A model generated the notes under the pieces. It had not been told where the DNA came from, searched no databases, and worked only from the letters and a program-made list of their open reading frames with translations. A stretch of 52,557 nt of DNA from Bacteroidota bacterium (GTDB lineage Bacteria > Bacteroidota > Bacteroidia > Chitinophagales > Chitinophagaceae): NCBI GenBank assembly GCA_013288945.1, contig JABDAZ010000021.1, positions 1 through 52,557 of the forward strand. The letters run 5' to 3'. Both the position numbers and the translations under genes were made by a program. Below, piece by piece: positions 1-8,302 of the stretch (position 1 is the stretch's first letter; each line of letters opens with the position of its first letter).

Positions 1-2066
1 TCGGGCATGTAAATGCAGGTAAAAAAAACGGCCCTGCGCCACCAGAAGGTACGGGTTGGGAATGTGATAAACTTTCTCAGAAAGGCGCTGACGCCCATTT
101 TGCGGGATACATTGGCCATCTTTCAAATAGTAATGGTGTTTTAAAAGGCGGCCTATTAACGGGCATGATGATGGATAGTTGGGAATGCGGATCGCAAACC
201 TGGACAAGTGATATGGAAAATGAATTTCAACAAAGAGAAAAATATTCGCTTAGAAAATGGATGCCCGCTTTGTTTGGCTACGTAATAAAAAATCAGGAAA
301 CTACATTTCGTTTTTTGCACGATTGGAAGTATGTGATTAATGATTTGTTTACCAATAATTTTTACGGCCGGATGACATCGCTTGCAAAAGGAAATAGTTT
401 ATCCGTTACATATGAAACATCAGCAGGAGATGTGTTTCCCGGAGATATTATGGAGTATTATAAGTTTGCCGATGTGCCCATGTGCGAATTCTGGCAACCT
501 ATGTCAGATAATTTTGTAGGTTCTCTTAATTTCAAACCTATAAAACCATGCGTATCTGCAGCACGCCTTTATGGCAAACCGCGCGTTGCAGCTGAATCAT
601 TTACTTCTTTCGATTTAACATGGGATGAGCAATGGCAAATGTTGAAAGAAACAGCCAACGTAAATATGATTGAAGGCGTTACGCACTTGGTTTACCACAC
701 TTACATGCACAACCCGCAAATTAATTTTCTGCCACCGGGCACTTCATTTGGCGCAGGCATTGGAACACCATTTTTAAGAGGTGAAACCTGGTGGAAACAT
801 ATGCCCTTCTTAAACACATATTTTGCAAGGTGCAGTTATTTGCTGGAGCGCGGTAAGCCGGTAAGTGATGTGCTCTGGTACCTGGGCGATGAAATAGATC
901 ACAAACCAAATCAGAATGCACCTTTTCCCGAAGGGTTTAAATATGATTATTGTAACCCCGATGCTTTATTAAATAAAATTTCTGTTATTAATGGATTGCT
1001 CACCACAACTGAGGGAATAACGTATAAAATTTTGTGGCTGCCATCAACCACACATATGTTGCCACAAACACTGGAGAAAATATATAGCTTGGTACGTGAA
1101 GGTGCAACCGTTGTGGGCGACGCGCCAAAGCAATTAGCAACATTATCCGAAGGTAACAATGCAACGCTGCGCTTTAATGCAATGGTAAAAAGCATATGGG
1201 GCAACAGCCAATTAAAAGGCAAACGTAAAGTTGGAAAGGGAACTGTAATCTCCGGTTTATCATTGCAGGCAGCAATCATTACGTTGGATATAAAACCTGA
1301 TGTAATAGGCGATACCGCACGTTGGTTGCATAGAAAAACACAGGGAGCTGACTGGTACTTCGTTTGTTCTCCCAAAGGAAACGCATTCAATGGTAAACTT
1401 GGTTTTCGATCAATGGGAAGTGCAGAAATATGGGATCCGGTTAATGGTGATATTAAACGCGTTGTTACAAATGAAAAAGATGGAAGATCATGGATTTCAT
1501 TTGATTTGCCAGAGGCTGGTTCTTGCTTTGTAGTTTTCCGTCACAACGGAGATATTTCAACTCCATTAAGAATAAAGATTATTTCCGAAACTGCGATTGG
1601 AAAAAATTGGATGCTCGATTTCCCCGGTGGTTGGGGAACACCAGCATCTATTAATATAAATGAATTAAAACCATGGAAAGATCTGGAAATATCATATGAA
1701 GGAAAAGCTTTCTCCGGAACTGCGACGTACACCACAACTTTCTATGCAGAAGCTTTATCAGCAAATAAATATATACTCAACCTTGGCAAAGTTGCGATGA
1801 TAGCAAAAGTTTACATTAATGGAAAAGATATGGGCACCGTTTGGGCAAATCCATATAAACTCGATATAACTGGCGCGCTTATCGCAGGCAATAACATTTT
1901 AAAAGTTGAAGTAACCAGCACGTGGTTTAATCGTTTGGTGTATGATGCCGCGCAGCCAGAAGATAAGCGCAAAACCTGGACGATTAATGGCCCTGCAAGT
2001 AATAATGTATTAAGGGCAAGCGGTTTGCTTGGCCCTGTTACGCTTGTTGTGCAAAAAGATTATTAA
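1..2066 (+). CDS. GH106-type alpha-L-rhamnosidase, 5' end missing
   Basis: The reading frame is open from the first bases of the window (first full codon at position 3) to the stop at 2066, so about 687 residues are visible and the N-terminus lies outside. The segment GTGWECDKLS followed by MDSWECGSQTW and the DFRFLHDW-like run around codons 80-125 is typical of the large GH106 (Glyco_hydro_106) rhamnosidases, which release L-rhamnose from plant or bacterial polysaccharides. The last 150 residues form a beta-sandwich region with NILKVEVTSTWFNRL and RASGLLGPV, as in the C-terminal galactose-binding-like domain of these enzymes. Family members are usually 900-1200 residues, so a third or more is probably missing. 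Export cannot be judged without the N-terminus. It has no operator like those of the glycan locus at 26-52 kb, so it probably belongs to another unit extending to the left. Confidence 0.8.
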   Translation, partial: GHVNAGKKNGPAPPEGTGWECDKLSQKGADAHFAGYIGHLSNSNGVLKGGLLTGMMMDSWECGSQTWTSDMENEFQQREKYSLRKWMPALFGYVIKNQETTFRFLHDWKYVINDLFTNNFYGRMTSLAKGNSLSVTYETSAGDVFPGDIMEYYKFADVPMCEFWQPMSDNFVGSLNFKPIKPCVSAARLYGKPRVAAESFTSFDLTWDEQWQMLKETANVNMIEGVTHLVYHTYMHNPQINFLPPGTSFGAGIGTPFLRGETWWKHMPFLNTYFARCSYLLERGKPVSDVLWYLGDEIDHKPNQNAPFPEGFKYDYCNPDALLNKISVINGLLTTTEGITYKILWLPSTTHMLPQTLEKIYSLVREGATVVGDAPKQLATLSEGNNATLRFNAMVKSIWGNSQLKGKRKVGKGTVISGLSLQAAIITLDIKPDVIGDTARWLHRKTQGADWYFVCSPKGNAFNGKLGFRSMGSAEIWDPVNGDIKRVVTNEKDGRSWISFDLPEAGSCFVVFRHNGDISTPLRIKIISETAIGKNWMLDFPGGWGTPASININELKPWKDLEISYEGKAFSGTATYTTTFYAEALSANKYILNLGKVAMIAKVYINGKDMGTVWANPYKLDITGALIAGNNILKVEVTSTWFNRLVYDAAQPEDKRKTWTINGPASNNVLRASGLLGPVTLVVQKDY

Positions 2067-2126
2067 TAAAATGCTGTTGATAATATTTTGTGCAAATAGT
2101 GAAGCTGTTTTTTTTGCGAGAAAAGT

Positions 2127-2141
2127 TTATAATGATTATAA
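2127..2141. promoter_or_regulatory. Perfect small palindrome upstream of the moa operon
   Basis: TTATAAT-G-ATTATAA is a perfect 7+7 inverted repeat in the 121-bp gap before moaE. Its position upstream of the first gene of the cofactor operon would suit an operator, but it is very AT-rich and could arise by chance. Confidence 0.25.
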
Positions 2142-2187
2142 TTTCTTTTCATCATTTTGATAACTTATGAAGTAGTTGAAGATTAAT

Positions 2188-2631
2188 ATGAAGCACAACA
2201 ACATGAAAAATATTTTTTATCAAGGTTCAATACCGGCTGCATTAATAGCGGAAAGTATTGAACATCATCACACGCAAAAAAATATCGGCGGGCACAGTAT
2301 TTTTTTAGGACAAATACGCGCGGATGAAAAAGATGGAAAAAAAATTGCCGCCATTGAATACATGGCATATGAACAAATGGCGCTTGAAAAAATGCATAAA
2401 ATCCGCGAAGCTATTTTTGAAAATTATCCAATCATTTGCATGCATGTGCATCATAGTCTTGGTAAAATTAATGCTGGCGAAATTTGTTTTTTTGTATTCA
2501 CATCTGCGGCTCATCGCAAAGCCGCCATTGATGCATGCACAGAAATTGTTGAACGAATAAAAACCGAATTACCAATTTGGGGCAAAGAATTTTTTGAAGA
2601 CGAAACTTATCAATGGAAAGAAAATAAATAA
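2188..2631 (+). CDS. moaE: Molybdopterin synthase catalytic subunit MoaE
   Basis: MoaE is the large subunit of molybdopterin synthase. It transfers sulfur from the thiocarboxylated tail of MoaD to cyclic pyranopterin monophosphate, in the cytoplasm. The family signature is clear: FLGQIR near residue 35-40, the YMAYEQMA stretch, HHSLGKINAGE, and the lysine-containing active-site stretch RIKTELPIWGKEFF near the C-terminus. The length (about 147 residues) is normal. A longer frame opens with TTG at 2176, but ATG codons at 2188 and 2203 are more credible starts and 2188 is used here. It is the first gene of a tight plus-strand operon; moeA begins 2 bases after its stop. Its partner MoaD is encoded in the opposing operon at 6516. 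Confidence 0.93.
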   Translation: MKHNNMKNIFYQGSIPAALIAESIEHHHTQKNIGGHSIFLGQIRADEKDGKKIAAIEYMAYEQMALEKMHKIREAIFENYPIICMHVHHSLGKINAGEICFFVFTSAAHRKAAIDACTEIVERIKTELPIWGKEFFEDETYQWKENK

Positions 2632-2633
2632 CA

Positions 2634-3836
2634 ATGATTACTGTTGATGCAGCTGAAAAAATTATATTGGATCAATGCAAAGATTTCGGAACAGAAATTA
2701 TTTCATTTGATAAATGTTTGGGAAGAGTGCTTGCAGAAAATATTTTTGCAGATCGCGATTTTCCGCCGTTCGATCGTGTTACGATGGATGGGATTGCGAT
2801 TGATTTTGATGCCTATAAAAATGGCAACCGTTCATTTAAAATAAAAGCCACGCAAGCCGCTGGCGAAAATCCCATTAACATTAGCAACAAAAATGAATGC
2901 ATTGAAATAATGACTGGCGCCGCATTGCCTGCAACAACAAACACAATTGTTCCTTATGAAGAAGTTGAAATAAAAAATGGAATTGCAACTATTAATGCTG
3001 ACACTGTATTAATAAATCAAAACATACACACAAAAGGAAAAGATAAAAAACAAAATGAAATTTTAGCTGAAGCAAATCAATTTATTAATGCTTCAATTGT
3101 AACCATCGCAGCAACAATTGGCAAAACAAATTTGTTGGTGAAAAAAAATCCATCAATAATAATTATTTCTACAGGCGATGAACTCGTTGACATACACGAA
3201 ACACCAACTGATTTTGAAATACGGCGTTCAAATAATTATACGTTGCAGGCAATTTTAAAAGAATATTTTTTGCATGTAGATTTGCTTCATTTGCCTGATG
3301 AACAAAAAATTATTAATAAGCAACTTGAAGATTGTATTAATAAATATGATGTGATAATATTAAGTGGCGGAGTTTCTATGGGCAAGTTTGATTACGTACC
3401 GGAAGCATTAGAAAAATTAAATGTCAAAAAATTATTTCATAAAGTGCAGCAACGGCCGGGAAAACCATTTTGGTTTGGTGCACATGCAAAAGGCACGCTG
3501 GTCTTTGCTTTCCCGGGAAACCCGGTTTCTACTTTCATGTGTTTTCATCGTTACTTTTTACCTTGGTTAAAAACTTCATTTCAAATAACAACAAATAAAA
3601 TGTACGCGATATTGAATGAAGATTTTATTTTCAAACCATCACTTCAATATTTTTTGCAGGTAAAATTGCATATTAATAAAAGTGGCGAGTTACTTGCAAC
3701 ACCAGTTGCGGGAAATGGCTCCGGGGATTTTATTAACTTGCTTTATACAGATGCGTTTATGGAATTGCCGATGGATAAAAGTGAATTTAAAAAGGGTGAA
3801 ATTTTTCCGATATGGCCATTCAAACAAATGCTTTAA
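2634..3836 (+). CDS. moeA: Molybdopterin molybdenumtransferase MoeA
   Basis: MoeA inserts molybdate into adenylated molybdopterin. The N-terminal motif DFPPFDRVTMDGIAI (about residues 42-56), the central ISTGDELVD, SGGVSMGKFDYV and FAFPGNPVSTFMCF identify the three-domain MoeA fold with its MoCF_biosynth core. At 400 residues it is full length. It starts 2 bases after moaE and ends 15 bases before moaC, so the three are almost certainly co-transcribed. No MogA/MoaB adenylyltransferase, which normally acts just before MoeA, is encoded in the window. Confidence 0.95.
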   Translation: MITVDAAEKIILDQCKDFGTEIISFDKCLGRVLAENIFADRDFPPFDRVTMDGIAIDFDAYKNGNRSFKIKATQAAGENPINISNKNECIEIMTGAALPATTNTIVPYEEVEIKNGIATINADTVLINQNIHTKGKDKKQNEILAEANQFINASIVTIAATIGKTNLLVKKNPSIIIISTGDELVDIHETPTDFEIRRSNNYTLQAILKEYFLHVDLLHLPDEQKIINKQLEDCINKYDVIILSGGVSMGKFDYVPEALEKLNVKKLFHKVQQRPGKPFWFGAHAKGTLVFAFPGNPVSTFMCFHRYFLPWLKTSFQITTNKMYAILNEDFIFKPSLQYFLQVKLHINKSGELLATPVAGNGSGDFINLLYTDAFMELPMDKSEFKKGEIFPIWPFKQML

Positions 3837-3851
3837 ATAAATGTATTAACG

Positions 3852-4328
3852 ATGAATGATTTTACGCACGTAGATAAAAATGGCAAAGCGACAATGGTTG
3901 ATGTTGGCAGTAAAAAAATTTCGAAACGTACAGCTACAGCAAGAAGCATTGTAATATTACCGGAAGAAGTATTAATAAAATTTATTAACGGAGATATACA
4001 AACAAAAAAAGGTGCAGTATTTCAAACAGCAATAATTGCAGGCATTATGGCTGCAAAAAAAACAGGTAATCTTATTCCTTTGTGCCATCCTTTGGGATTG
4101 GATAATTGCGATATTAATATCACCCTAAATAAAAAAAATGAATTAATAATTGACTGCACAGTAAGTATTGAAGCAAAAACGGGTGTTGAAATGGAGGCAT
4201 TAGTTGGCGCATCAATTGCAGCATTAACGGTGTATGATATGTGCAAGGCTTTGAGCCATGATATTGTTATTAAAGAAACAATGCTGCTTAAGAAAACGGG
4301 TGGCAAAAAAGATTTTGAAAGAAAATGA
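3852..4328 (+). CDS. moaC: Cyclic pyranopterin monophosphate synthase MoaC
   Basis: MoaC converts the MoaA product into cyclic pyranopterin monophosphate, the first stable intermediate of molybdopterin synthesis. Diagnostic segments are FTHVDKNGKATMVDV at the start, LIPLCHPL near residue 75, VEMEALVGAS, and YDMCKALSHDI, which carries the conserved Asp-x-x-Lys pair. The length of 158 residues is normal. The stop codon overlaps the start of mobA as ATGA (4325-4328), suggesting translational coupling. MoaA lies 9 kb away in the same island. Confidence 0.96.
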   Translation: MNDFTHVDKNGKATMVDVGSKKISKRTATARSIVILPEEVLIKFINGDIQTKKGAVFQTAIIAGIMAAKKTGNLIPLCHPLGLDNCDINITLNKKNELIIDCTVSIEAKTGVEMEALVGASIAALTVYDMCKALSHDIVIKETMLLKKTGGKKDFERK

Positions 4329-4942
4329 GTAATAAAGAAAACAATATAAACGGGTTGGTTTTGGCCGGCGGCAAAAGCACGAGAATGGGGCGTGATAAGG
4401 GTTCTATCGAATGGCATGGAAAAGAACAGCAATATTATATTGCGGATTTATTAATGACATTATGCAATGAAGTTTTTATCTCAAAACGAATAGCGGAAGA
4501 ACAAACAAATAATAATTATGAAATTCTAACAGATACTTATACGGGTATTGGGCCATATGGCGCGATACTTTCTGCATTTAAATTTAATCCAACTATTGCG
4601 TGGCTTGTTGTTGCGTGCGATCTTCCATTGCTTGATAAAAAAACATTGGAGTACCTTATTAAAAACAGGAATCTCAATTCGATTGCAACAACATTTCATA
4701 GCCCGCACGATAATCTTCCCGAACCGTTGATTACTATATGGGAACCGAAAAGTTTTTCCGTATTGCTTTCTTATTTGGATAATGGTTTTACCTGCCCAAG
4801 AAAAGTATTAATCAAGAATGATAATGTTCATATAATCCAACCGCAAAATGCTGATGCATTAATGAATGTGAACACACCTGAAGATTTTACACAAGCTGAA
4901 AATATAATTAATAAAGAAAAACAATTGCATAATGCAAGATGA
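4325..4942 (+). CDS. mobA: Molybdenum cofactor guanylyltransferase MobA
   Basis: MobA adds GMP to Mo-molybdopterin, forming the guanine dinucleotide used by enzymes of the DMSO-reductase family such as the FdhF-like protein at 14826. The nucleotide-binding loop LAGGKSTRMGRDKG is at residues 13-26, VACDLPLL lies near residue 98, and the length of 205 residues is usual. It overlaps moaC by 4 bases and moeB by 11 bases, placing it firmly inside the operon. A related but distinct nucleotidyltransferase (MocA) is encoded at 7539, so the GTP- and CTP-using branches are both present. Confidence 0.93.
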   Translation: MSNKENNINGLVLAGGKSTRMGRDKGSIEWHGKEQQYYIADLLMTLCNEVFISKRIAEEQTNNNYEILTDTYTGIGPYGAILSAFKFNPTIAWLVVACDLPLLDKKTLEYLIKNRNLNSIATTFHSPHDNLPEPLITIWEPKSFSVLLSYLDNGFTCPRKVLIKNDNVHIIQPQNADALMNVNTPEDFTQAENIINKEKQLHNAR

Positions 4943-5996
4943 ATGGTTACGATATAGTTGCCAGATGTCGTTGCCTGGTTTTGGAAAAGAAAGCCAGCAA
5001 AAATTGCAGCATGCAAAAGTATTAATAGTTGGCGCCGGTGGCCTGGGATGCCCGGCTGCACAGTATTTGGCGGCTTCGGGAGTTGGCACAATTGCTATTG
5101 CAGACTTCGATAAAATTTCAATCAGCAACCTTCACCGCCAAATTTTATATACAACAGAAGAAGTTGGTTTATTAAAAGCAGACGTTGCCTGCAAAAAATT
5201 AAAACAACAAAACCCGCAAATAAATTTGATTTCAATTACTGAAAAAATTACTTCAAAAAATGTGATGGGCATTATTAATGAATATGATATTGTAGTTGAT
5301 GGAACGGATAATTTCGAAACAAAATATTTATTAAATGATGCTTGCGTGCTTACAAAAAAACCATTTGTGTACGGCGCAATTTATCAGTATGAAGGACAAA
5401 TTTCTGTGTTGAATGTGCTGAATAATGATGGAACATTTTCGCCAAATTACAGGGATTTATTTCCCGATGTTAATGCGGCACAAATTCCAAATTGTGCGGA
5501 TGGTGGCGTGATGCCAACCATTGCAGGAATTATTGGTTGCATGCAGGCAAATGAAGTTATAAAATACATAACAAAAACGGGTGATTTACTTTCAGGAAAA
5601 ATATTAATGATTGATGCTTCAACTTTACAAAGCCGCATTATAAAAACAGGAACAGTTACAAAAACGATTATTAATAAACTGGTTGAAACTAATACTGCAC
5701 AACTTATTTCAATAGAGGAATTAAATAATAGTTTAGATAAAAATGTTTTCGAATTGATTGATGTAAGAACTATTGAAGAAAGAAATATTTTTAATATCGG
5801 CGGCAAACATATTCCGCTTAATGAAATTGAAAATTATTTTTGGGCTATTAATAAACCAACAATTTTTTATTGCGAATCTGGCAAACGCAGTGCAGCAGCG
5901 GTTAATACGGCAAAGCAAAAATTTCCTTCGCATGAATTTTATTCGCTCGATGGTGGAATGAAAGCATGGAAAGCCTCTGAAAAAATATTAAACTAA
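4932..5996 (+). CDS. moeB: MoeB/HesA/ThiF-type adenylyltransferase with C-terminal rhodanese domain
   Basis: The N-terminal 240 residues are an E1-like adenylyltransferase that activates the C-terminal glycine of MoaD. GAGGLG is at 34-39, followed by DFDKISISNLHRQILY and VDGTDNFETKYLLNDAC. The C-terminal 90 residues are a rhodanese domain with an intact persulfide loop CESGKRS (Cys 314), which would supply sulfur for the thiocarboxylate. The two CxxC pairs that bind zinc in E. coli MoeB are absent: the first is replaced by NYRDLFP and the second is missing after IDASTL. The fusion resembles eukaryotic MOCS3/Uba4 in layout. It could also serve ThiS, but its place in the moa operon argues for MoaD. 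Confidence 0.9.
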   Translation: MQDEWLRYSCQMSLPGFGKESQQKLQHAKVLIVGAGGLGCPAAQYLAASGVGTIAIADFDKISISNLHRQILYTTEEVGLLKADVACKKLKQQNPQINLISITEKITSKNVMGIINEYDIVVDGTDNFETKYLLNDACVLTKKPFVYGAIYQYEGQISVLNVLNNDGTFSPNYRDLFPDVNAAQIPNCADGGVMPTIAGIIGCMQANEVIKYITKTGDLLSGKILMIDASTLQSRIIKTGTVTKTIINKLVETNTAQLISIEELNNSLDKNVFELIDVRTIEERNIFNIGGKHIPLNEIENYFWAINKPTIFYCESGKRSAAAVNTAKQKFPSHEFYSLDGGMKAWKASEKILN

Positions 5997-6002
5997 AAAA
6001 AT

Positions 6003-6515
6003 ATGAAATCAATTATTGTATTATTTTTTGTAATTATTTCCTGCACAACATTTGCGCAAAACAATGCCACACCAACTGAAAAATTTTCTGTTGAAGGAAG
6101 GGTAAAACAAAAATTTACTTTTTCAATTGCCGACCTTGATACTTTCAAAATAAAAGCTTTGCCTGATATTACCATTACCAATCATCTTGGCGAAAAAAAA
6201 CATACCATTACTGGTTTGAAAGGAATTTTATTAAAAGATGTTTTGAGTAAGATTGAATTTGATGCAGAAAATCCTAAAGTATTAAGCGAATATTATTTTG
6301 AATTTGTTGCGACAGATAATTACAAAATTGTTTTTTCCTGGAATGAAATTTATAATACAGAAACCGGCAATAATATTTACATCGTAATGGAAGAAGATGG
6401 CAAAAAAATTAAAGATATTCCTGGCAGGATTTCTATTGTTACATTAACAGATTTTAAAACCGGCCGCAGGCACATGAGCAGTATTGATAAAATAATTGTG
6501 CAGCGTGTTCCGTAA
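6003..6515 (+). CDS. Small secreted protein with oxidoreductase molybdopterin-binding-like domain
   Basis: The protein is 170 residues with a clear signal peptide (hydrophobic residues 3-13, cleavage after TFAQ). The mature part, with ITNHLGEKKHTITGLKGILLKDVL and an ending GRRHMSSIDKIIVQRV, resembles the compact SUOX-fold domain of the sulfite-oxidase and nitrate-reductase family. The cysteine that binds molybdenum in true members is missing: the only cysteine lies in the signal peptide. It therefore may not be a catalyst, and no other function is visible. It starts 6 bases after moeB and is the last gene of the operon; its stop abuts the stop of the convergent moaD. It may assist a periplasmic molybdoenzyme, but that is guesswork. 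Confidence 0.6.
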   Translation: MKSIIVLFFVIISCTTFAQNNATPTEKFSVEGRVKQKFTFSIADLDTFKIKALPDITITNHLGEKKHTITGLKGILLKDVLSKIEFDAENPKVLSEYYFEFVATDNYKIVFSWNEIYNTETGNNIYIVMEEDGKKIKDIPGRISIVTLTDFKTGRRHMSSIDKIIVQRVP

Positions 6516-6758
6516 TTATCCGCCGCTCACCGGGGGTATTAATGCAACTTCATCTTTATCATTAATAATGATTTCATCACCTGCATATTCATTGTTTACG
6601 GCAATCATATACGATCCCAATTTTTTTAATGCAGGATATTTTTCTTCCAGCATTGATTTTAAAATGTGAACCGAAGTTTCATCTTTTAACTCAATATCTG
6701 CAAAAGCATTTTCAATTATTTCTTTTGCAATACCAAAAGCAAAAACAGTAATCTTCAT
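6516..6758 (-). CDS. moaD: Molybdopterin synthase sulfur-carrier subunit MoaD
   Basis: This 80-residue ubiquitin-like protein ends in PPVSGG, the double-glycine tail that MoeB adenylates and that is then thiocarboxylated to carry sulfur to MoaE. The internal EVALIPPV segment and the size match MoaD. ThiS is the main alternative, but the neighbours favour MoaD. It is the last gene of a three-gene minus-strand operon with the TauE-like transporter and mocA, and its stop codon directly abuts the stop of the plus-strand operon at 6515. That leaves no room for a terminator between the two transcripts. Confidence 0.88.
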   Translation of the reverse strand: MKITVFAFGIAKEIIENAFADIELKDETSVHILKSMLEEKYPALKKLGSYMIAVNNEYAGDEIIINDKDEVALIPPVSGG

Positions 6759-6768
6759 TATTAATAAA

Positions 6769-7527
6769 TTAAAAATGCAAATGTTTACTCAATACTTCCA
6801 CGCCTGCAAAAAATACAAGCAATGCTGTAACGCGTTTAATAATAAGCGGGTTAAATTTTGATGCGCCCATTCTTGAACCCAATTGCCCGCCAACAAAAAC
6901 AGCCACACATAGCAAAACAATTCTTGTATAATTTATGTTTGATGGCAGCGATGAAAGTTGGCCTGCAATTCCTGAAATAGAATTTGCCAAAATAAAAACA
7001 CTTGCTGTTGCTGCAATTTTTTTAGCAGTATCCCATTTTAATAAGTTTAATAATGGCGATAAAAAAATGCCACCGCCAATGCCAACCATTCCTGATAAAA
7101 ATCCGATTGCGCCTCCCAAAAATCCATCTTGTATGTAATGATATTTTCCTTCCGGCTGAATTGTTTCTGCTGTTGTTGGTTTTGTTTTTATCCATAATAA
7201 AATTGCAGCGATTAATAAACTGCAACCAAGAATTATAAAAAAAGTATCCTGGCTTATTTTCATTGTGGCGCCTAAAAATGCAAGCGGCACACTTATTAAT
7301 ACAACAGGAATAATTTTTTTCCAGTCTGTTTGTTTGTTGCGGATAAAAATAATTGTGCCCCCCGTCACCACGATTATATTACACAACAATGCAATCAACC
7401 TGATTTCTTTAAAAGGCAATGCATACACAGCAAGTATGGCGAGATAACTTGAGCCACCACCAAAACCGACAGACGCATACACGAATGCAATAATTAAAAA
7501 GAAAATAATAATCTCGTAATGTTCCAT
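6769..7527 (-). CDS. TauE/SafE family membrane transporter
   Basis: The protein has 252 residues and about eight hydrophobic segments. The two internal repeats each carry the family glycine signature: VGFGGGSSYL near residue 22 and MVGIGGGIFL near residue 148. TauE/SafE proteins export or import small sulfur-containing anions such as sulfite or sulfoacetate, and many members have unknown substrates. It lies between mocA (11 bases upstream) and moaD (10 bases downstream) in one operon. No ModABC or other molybdate importer is present in the island, so an oxyanion role connected with molybdenum or sulfur supply is plausible but unproven. Confidence 0.85.
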   Translation of the reverse strand: MEHYEIIIFFLIIAFVYASVGFGGGSSYLAILAVYALPFKEIRLIALLCNIIVVTGGTIIFIRNKQTDWKKIIPVVLISVPLAFLGATMKISQDTFFIILGCSLLIAAILLWIKTKPTTAETIQPEGKYHYIQDGFLGGAIGFLSGMVGIGGGIFLSPLLNLLKWDTAKKIAATASVFILANSISGIAGQLSSLPSNINYTRIVLLCVAVFVGGQLGSRMGASKFNPLIIKRVTALLVFFAGVEVLSKHLHF

Positions 7528-7538
7528 ATAGTCAGCGG

Positions 7539-8126
7539 TTAATTTTTTTGCAAATTGTTGTAGTCTTCTTTTGTATCAATATCGATTTCGCCCGAGGGAA
7601 AAGTTATTGTTGTTGTTGAATCCATATGTTGTGAAATAATTTTTTTTGCGCCATGTTTGCCTTGCAATGCAAGTAATTCATTAAAAAAAATTTTATCAAA
7701 AAGAACAGGCGTTCCAGTTGTGTTGTTGTAAGCACTTGCAACAATTGGTTTGTTGGTTTCTTCGTACGCAACCATAAATTTTTTTATTAATGATGAAGTT
7801 ACGAATGGCTGATCGCAAACCATAAAAATTACTGCATCATTCGAAGCGTTTTCTTTTATTAAAAAAGATAATCCGCAACGAATCGAAGATGCCATTCCTT
7901 CTTCCCAATCTTTATTAAATAAAATTTTAACTGTTTTATTTTCTATTTCTTTTTTTACGCTGTTTTCATTTGCGCCAAGTACAACAATGATATTTTTATT
8001 AACAGCCAAAGCGGCTGACAGTGCATTATTAATAAGGCTTTTTCCATTAAATTTTATAAGTTGTTTTGGTTCACCAAACCTTGAGGAAGAACCTGCTGCC
8101 AATAATATAATTGCAATATTTTTCAT
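7539..8126 (-). CDS. mocA: Molybdenum cofactor cytidylyltransferase MocA-like
   Basis: This 195-residue nucleotidyltransferase begins with LLAAGSSSRFGEPKQL (residues 8-23), the NTP-binding signature of the MocA/MobA-like group. The Gly-Glu-Pro-Lys-Gln-Leu continuation is the MocA form rather than the MobA form. The catalytic-region segment FMVCDQPFV and the later NTTGTPVLFDK also fit. It would join CMP to Mo-molybdopterin for xanthine-oxidase-family enzymes. The divergent paoABC genes at 8303 encode exactly such an enzyme. It is the first gene of the mocA-tauE-moaD operon. Confidence 0.88.
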   Translation of the reverse strand: MKNIAIILLAAGSSSRFGEPKQLIKFNGKSLINNALSAALAVNKNIIVVLGANENSVKKEIENKTVKILFNKDWEEGMASSIRCGLSFLIKENASNDAVIFMVCDQPFVTSSLIKKFMVAYEETNKPIVASAYNNTTGTPVLFDKIFFNELLALQGKHGAKKIISQHMDSTTTITFPSGEIDIDTKEDYNNLQKN

Positions 8127-8178
8127 TTAATAAAATAAGCCATTGATGTTACCGGAAATATTTTCCACACTGGTGTTT

Positions 8179-8204
8179 CAAATGTAAAAATCATTCCACA
8201 TTTG
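8179..8204. promoter_or_regulatory. Divergent promoter region between mocA and paoA
   Basis: On the minus strand, TACATTTG (8186-8179) matches the Bacteroidota -7 element TAnnTTTG for the mocA operon. CACATTTG at 8197-8204 is a one-mismatch -7 candidate for paoA on the plus strand. Together they form a CAAATGT/ACATTTG inverted repeat with a 12-base spacer. No convincing -33 TTG was found at the right distance for either, so this is tentative. Confidence 0.35.
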
Positions 8205-8302
8205 CAGGTGTGATACTTGCAATTATCCGGTTATTTTAAATGGATTGGTTTGTGTTGTCCTATAATATCAATATACATTCCTGATTAATCAAAAAATATA
8301 TA

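Noticed and set aside
2176-2187. TTG start for moaE and a similar TTG start at 21849 for the TonB receptor
   Set aside because: In both cases an ATG shortly downstream begins the conserved protein or signal peptide directly, so the TTG codons are unlikely.
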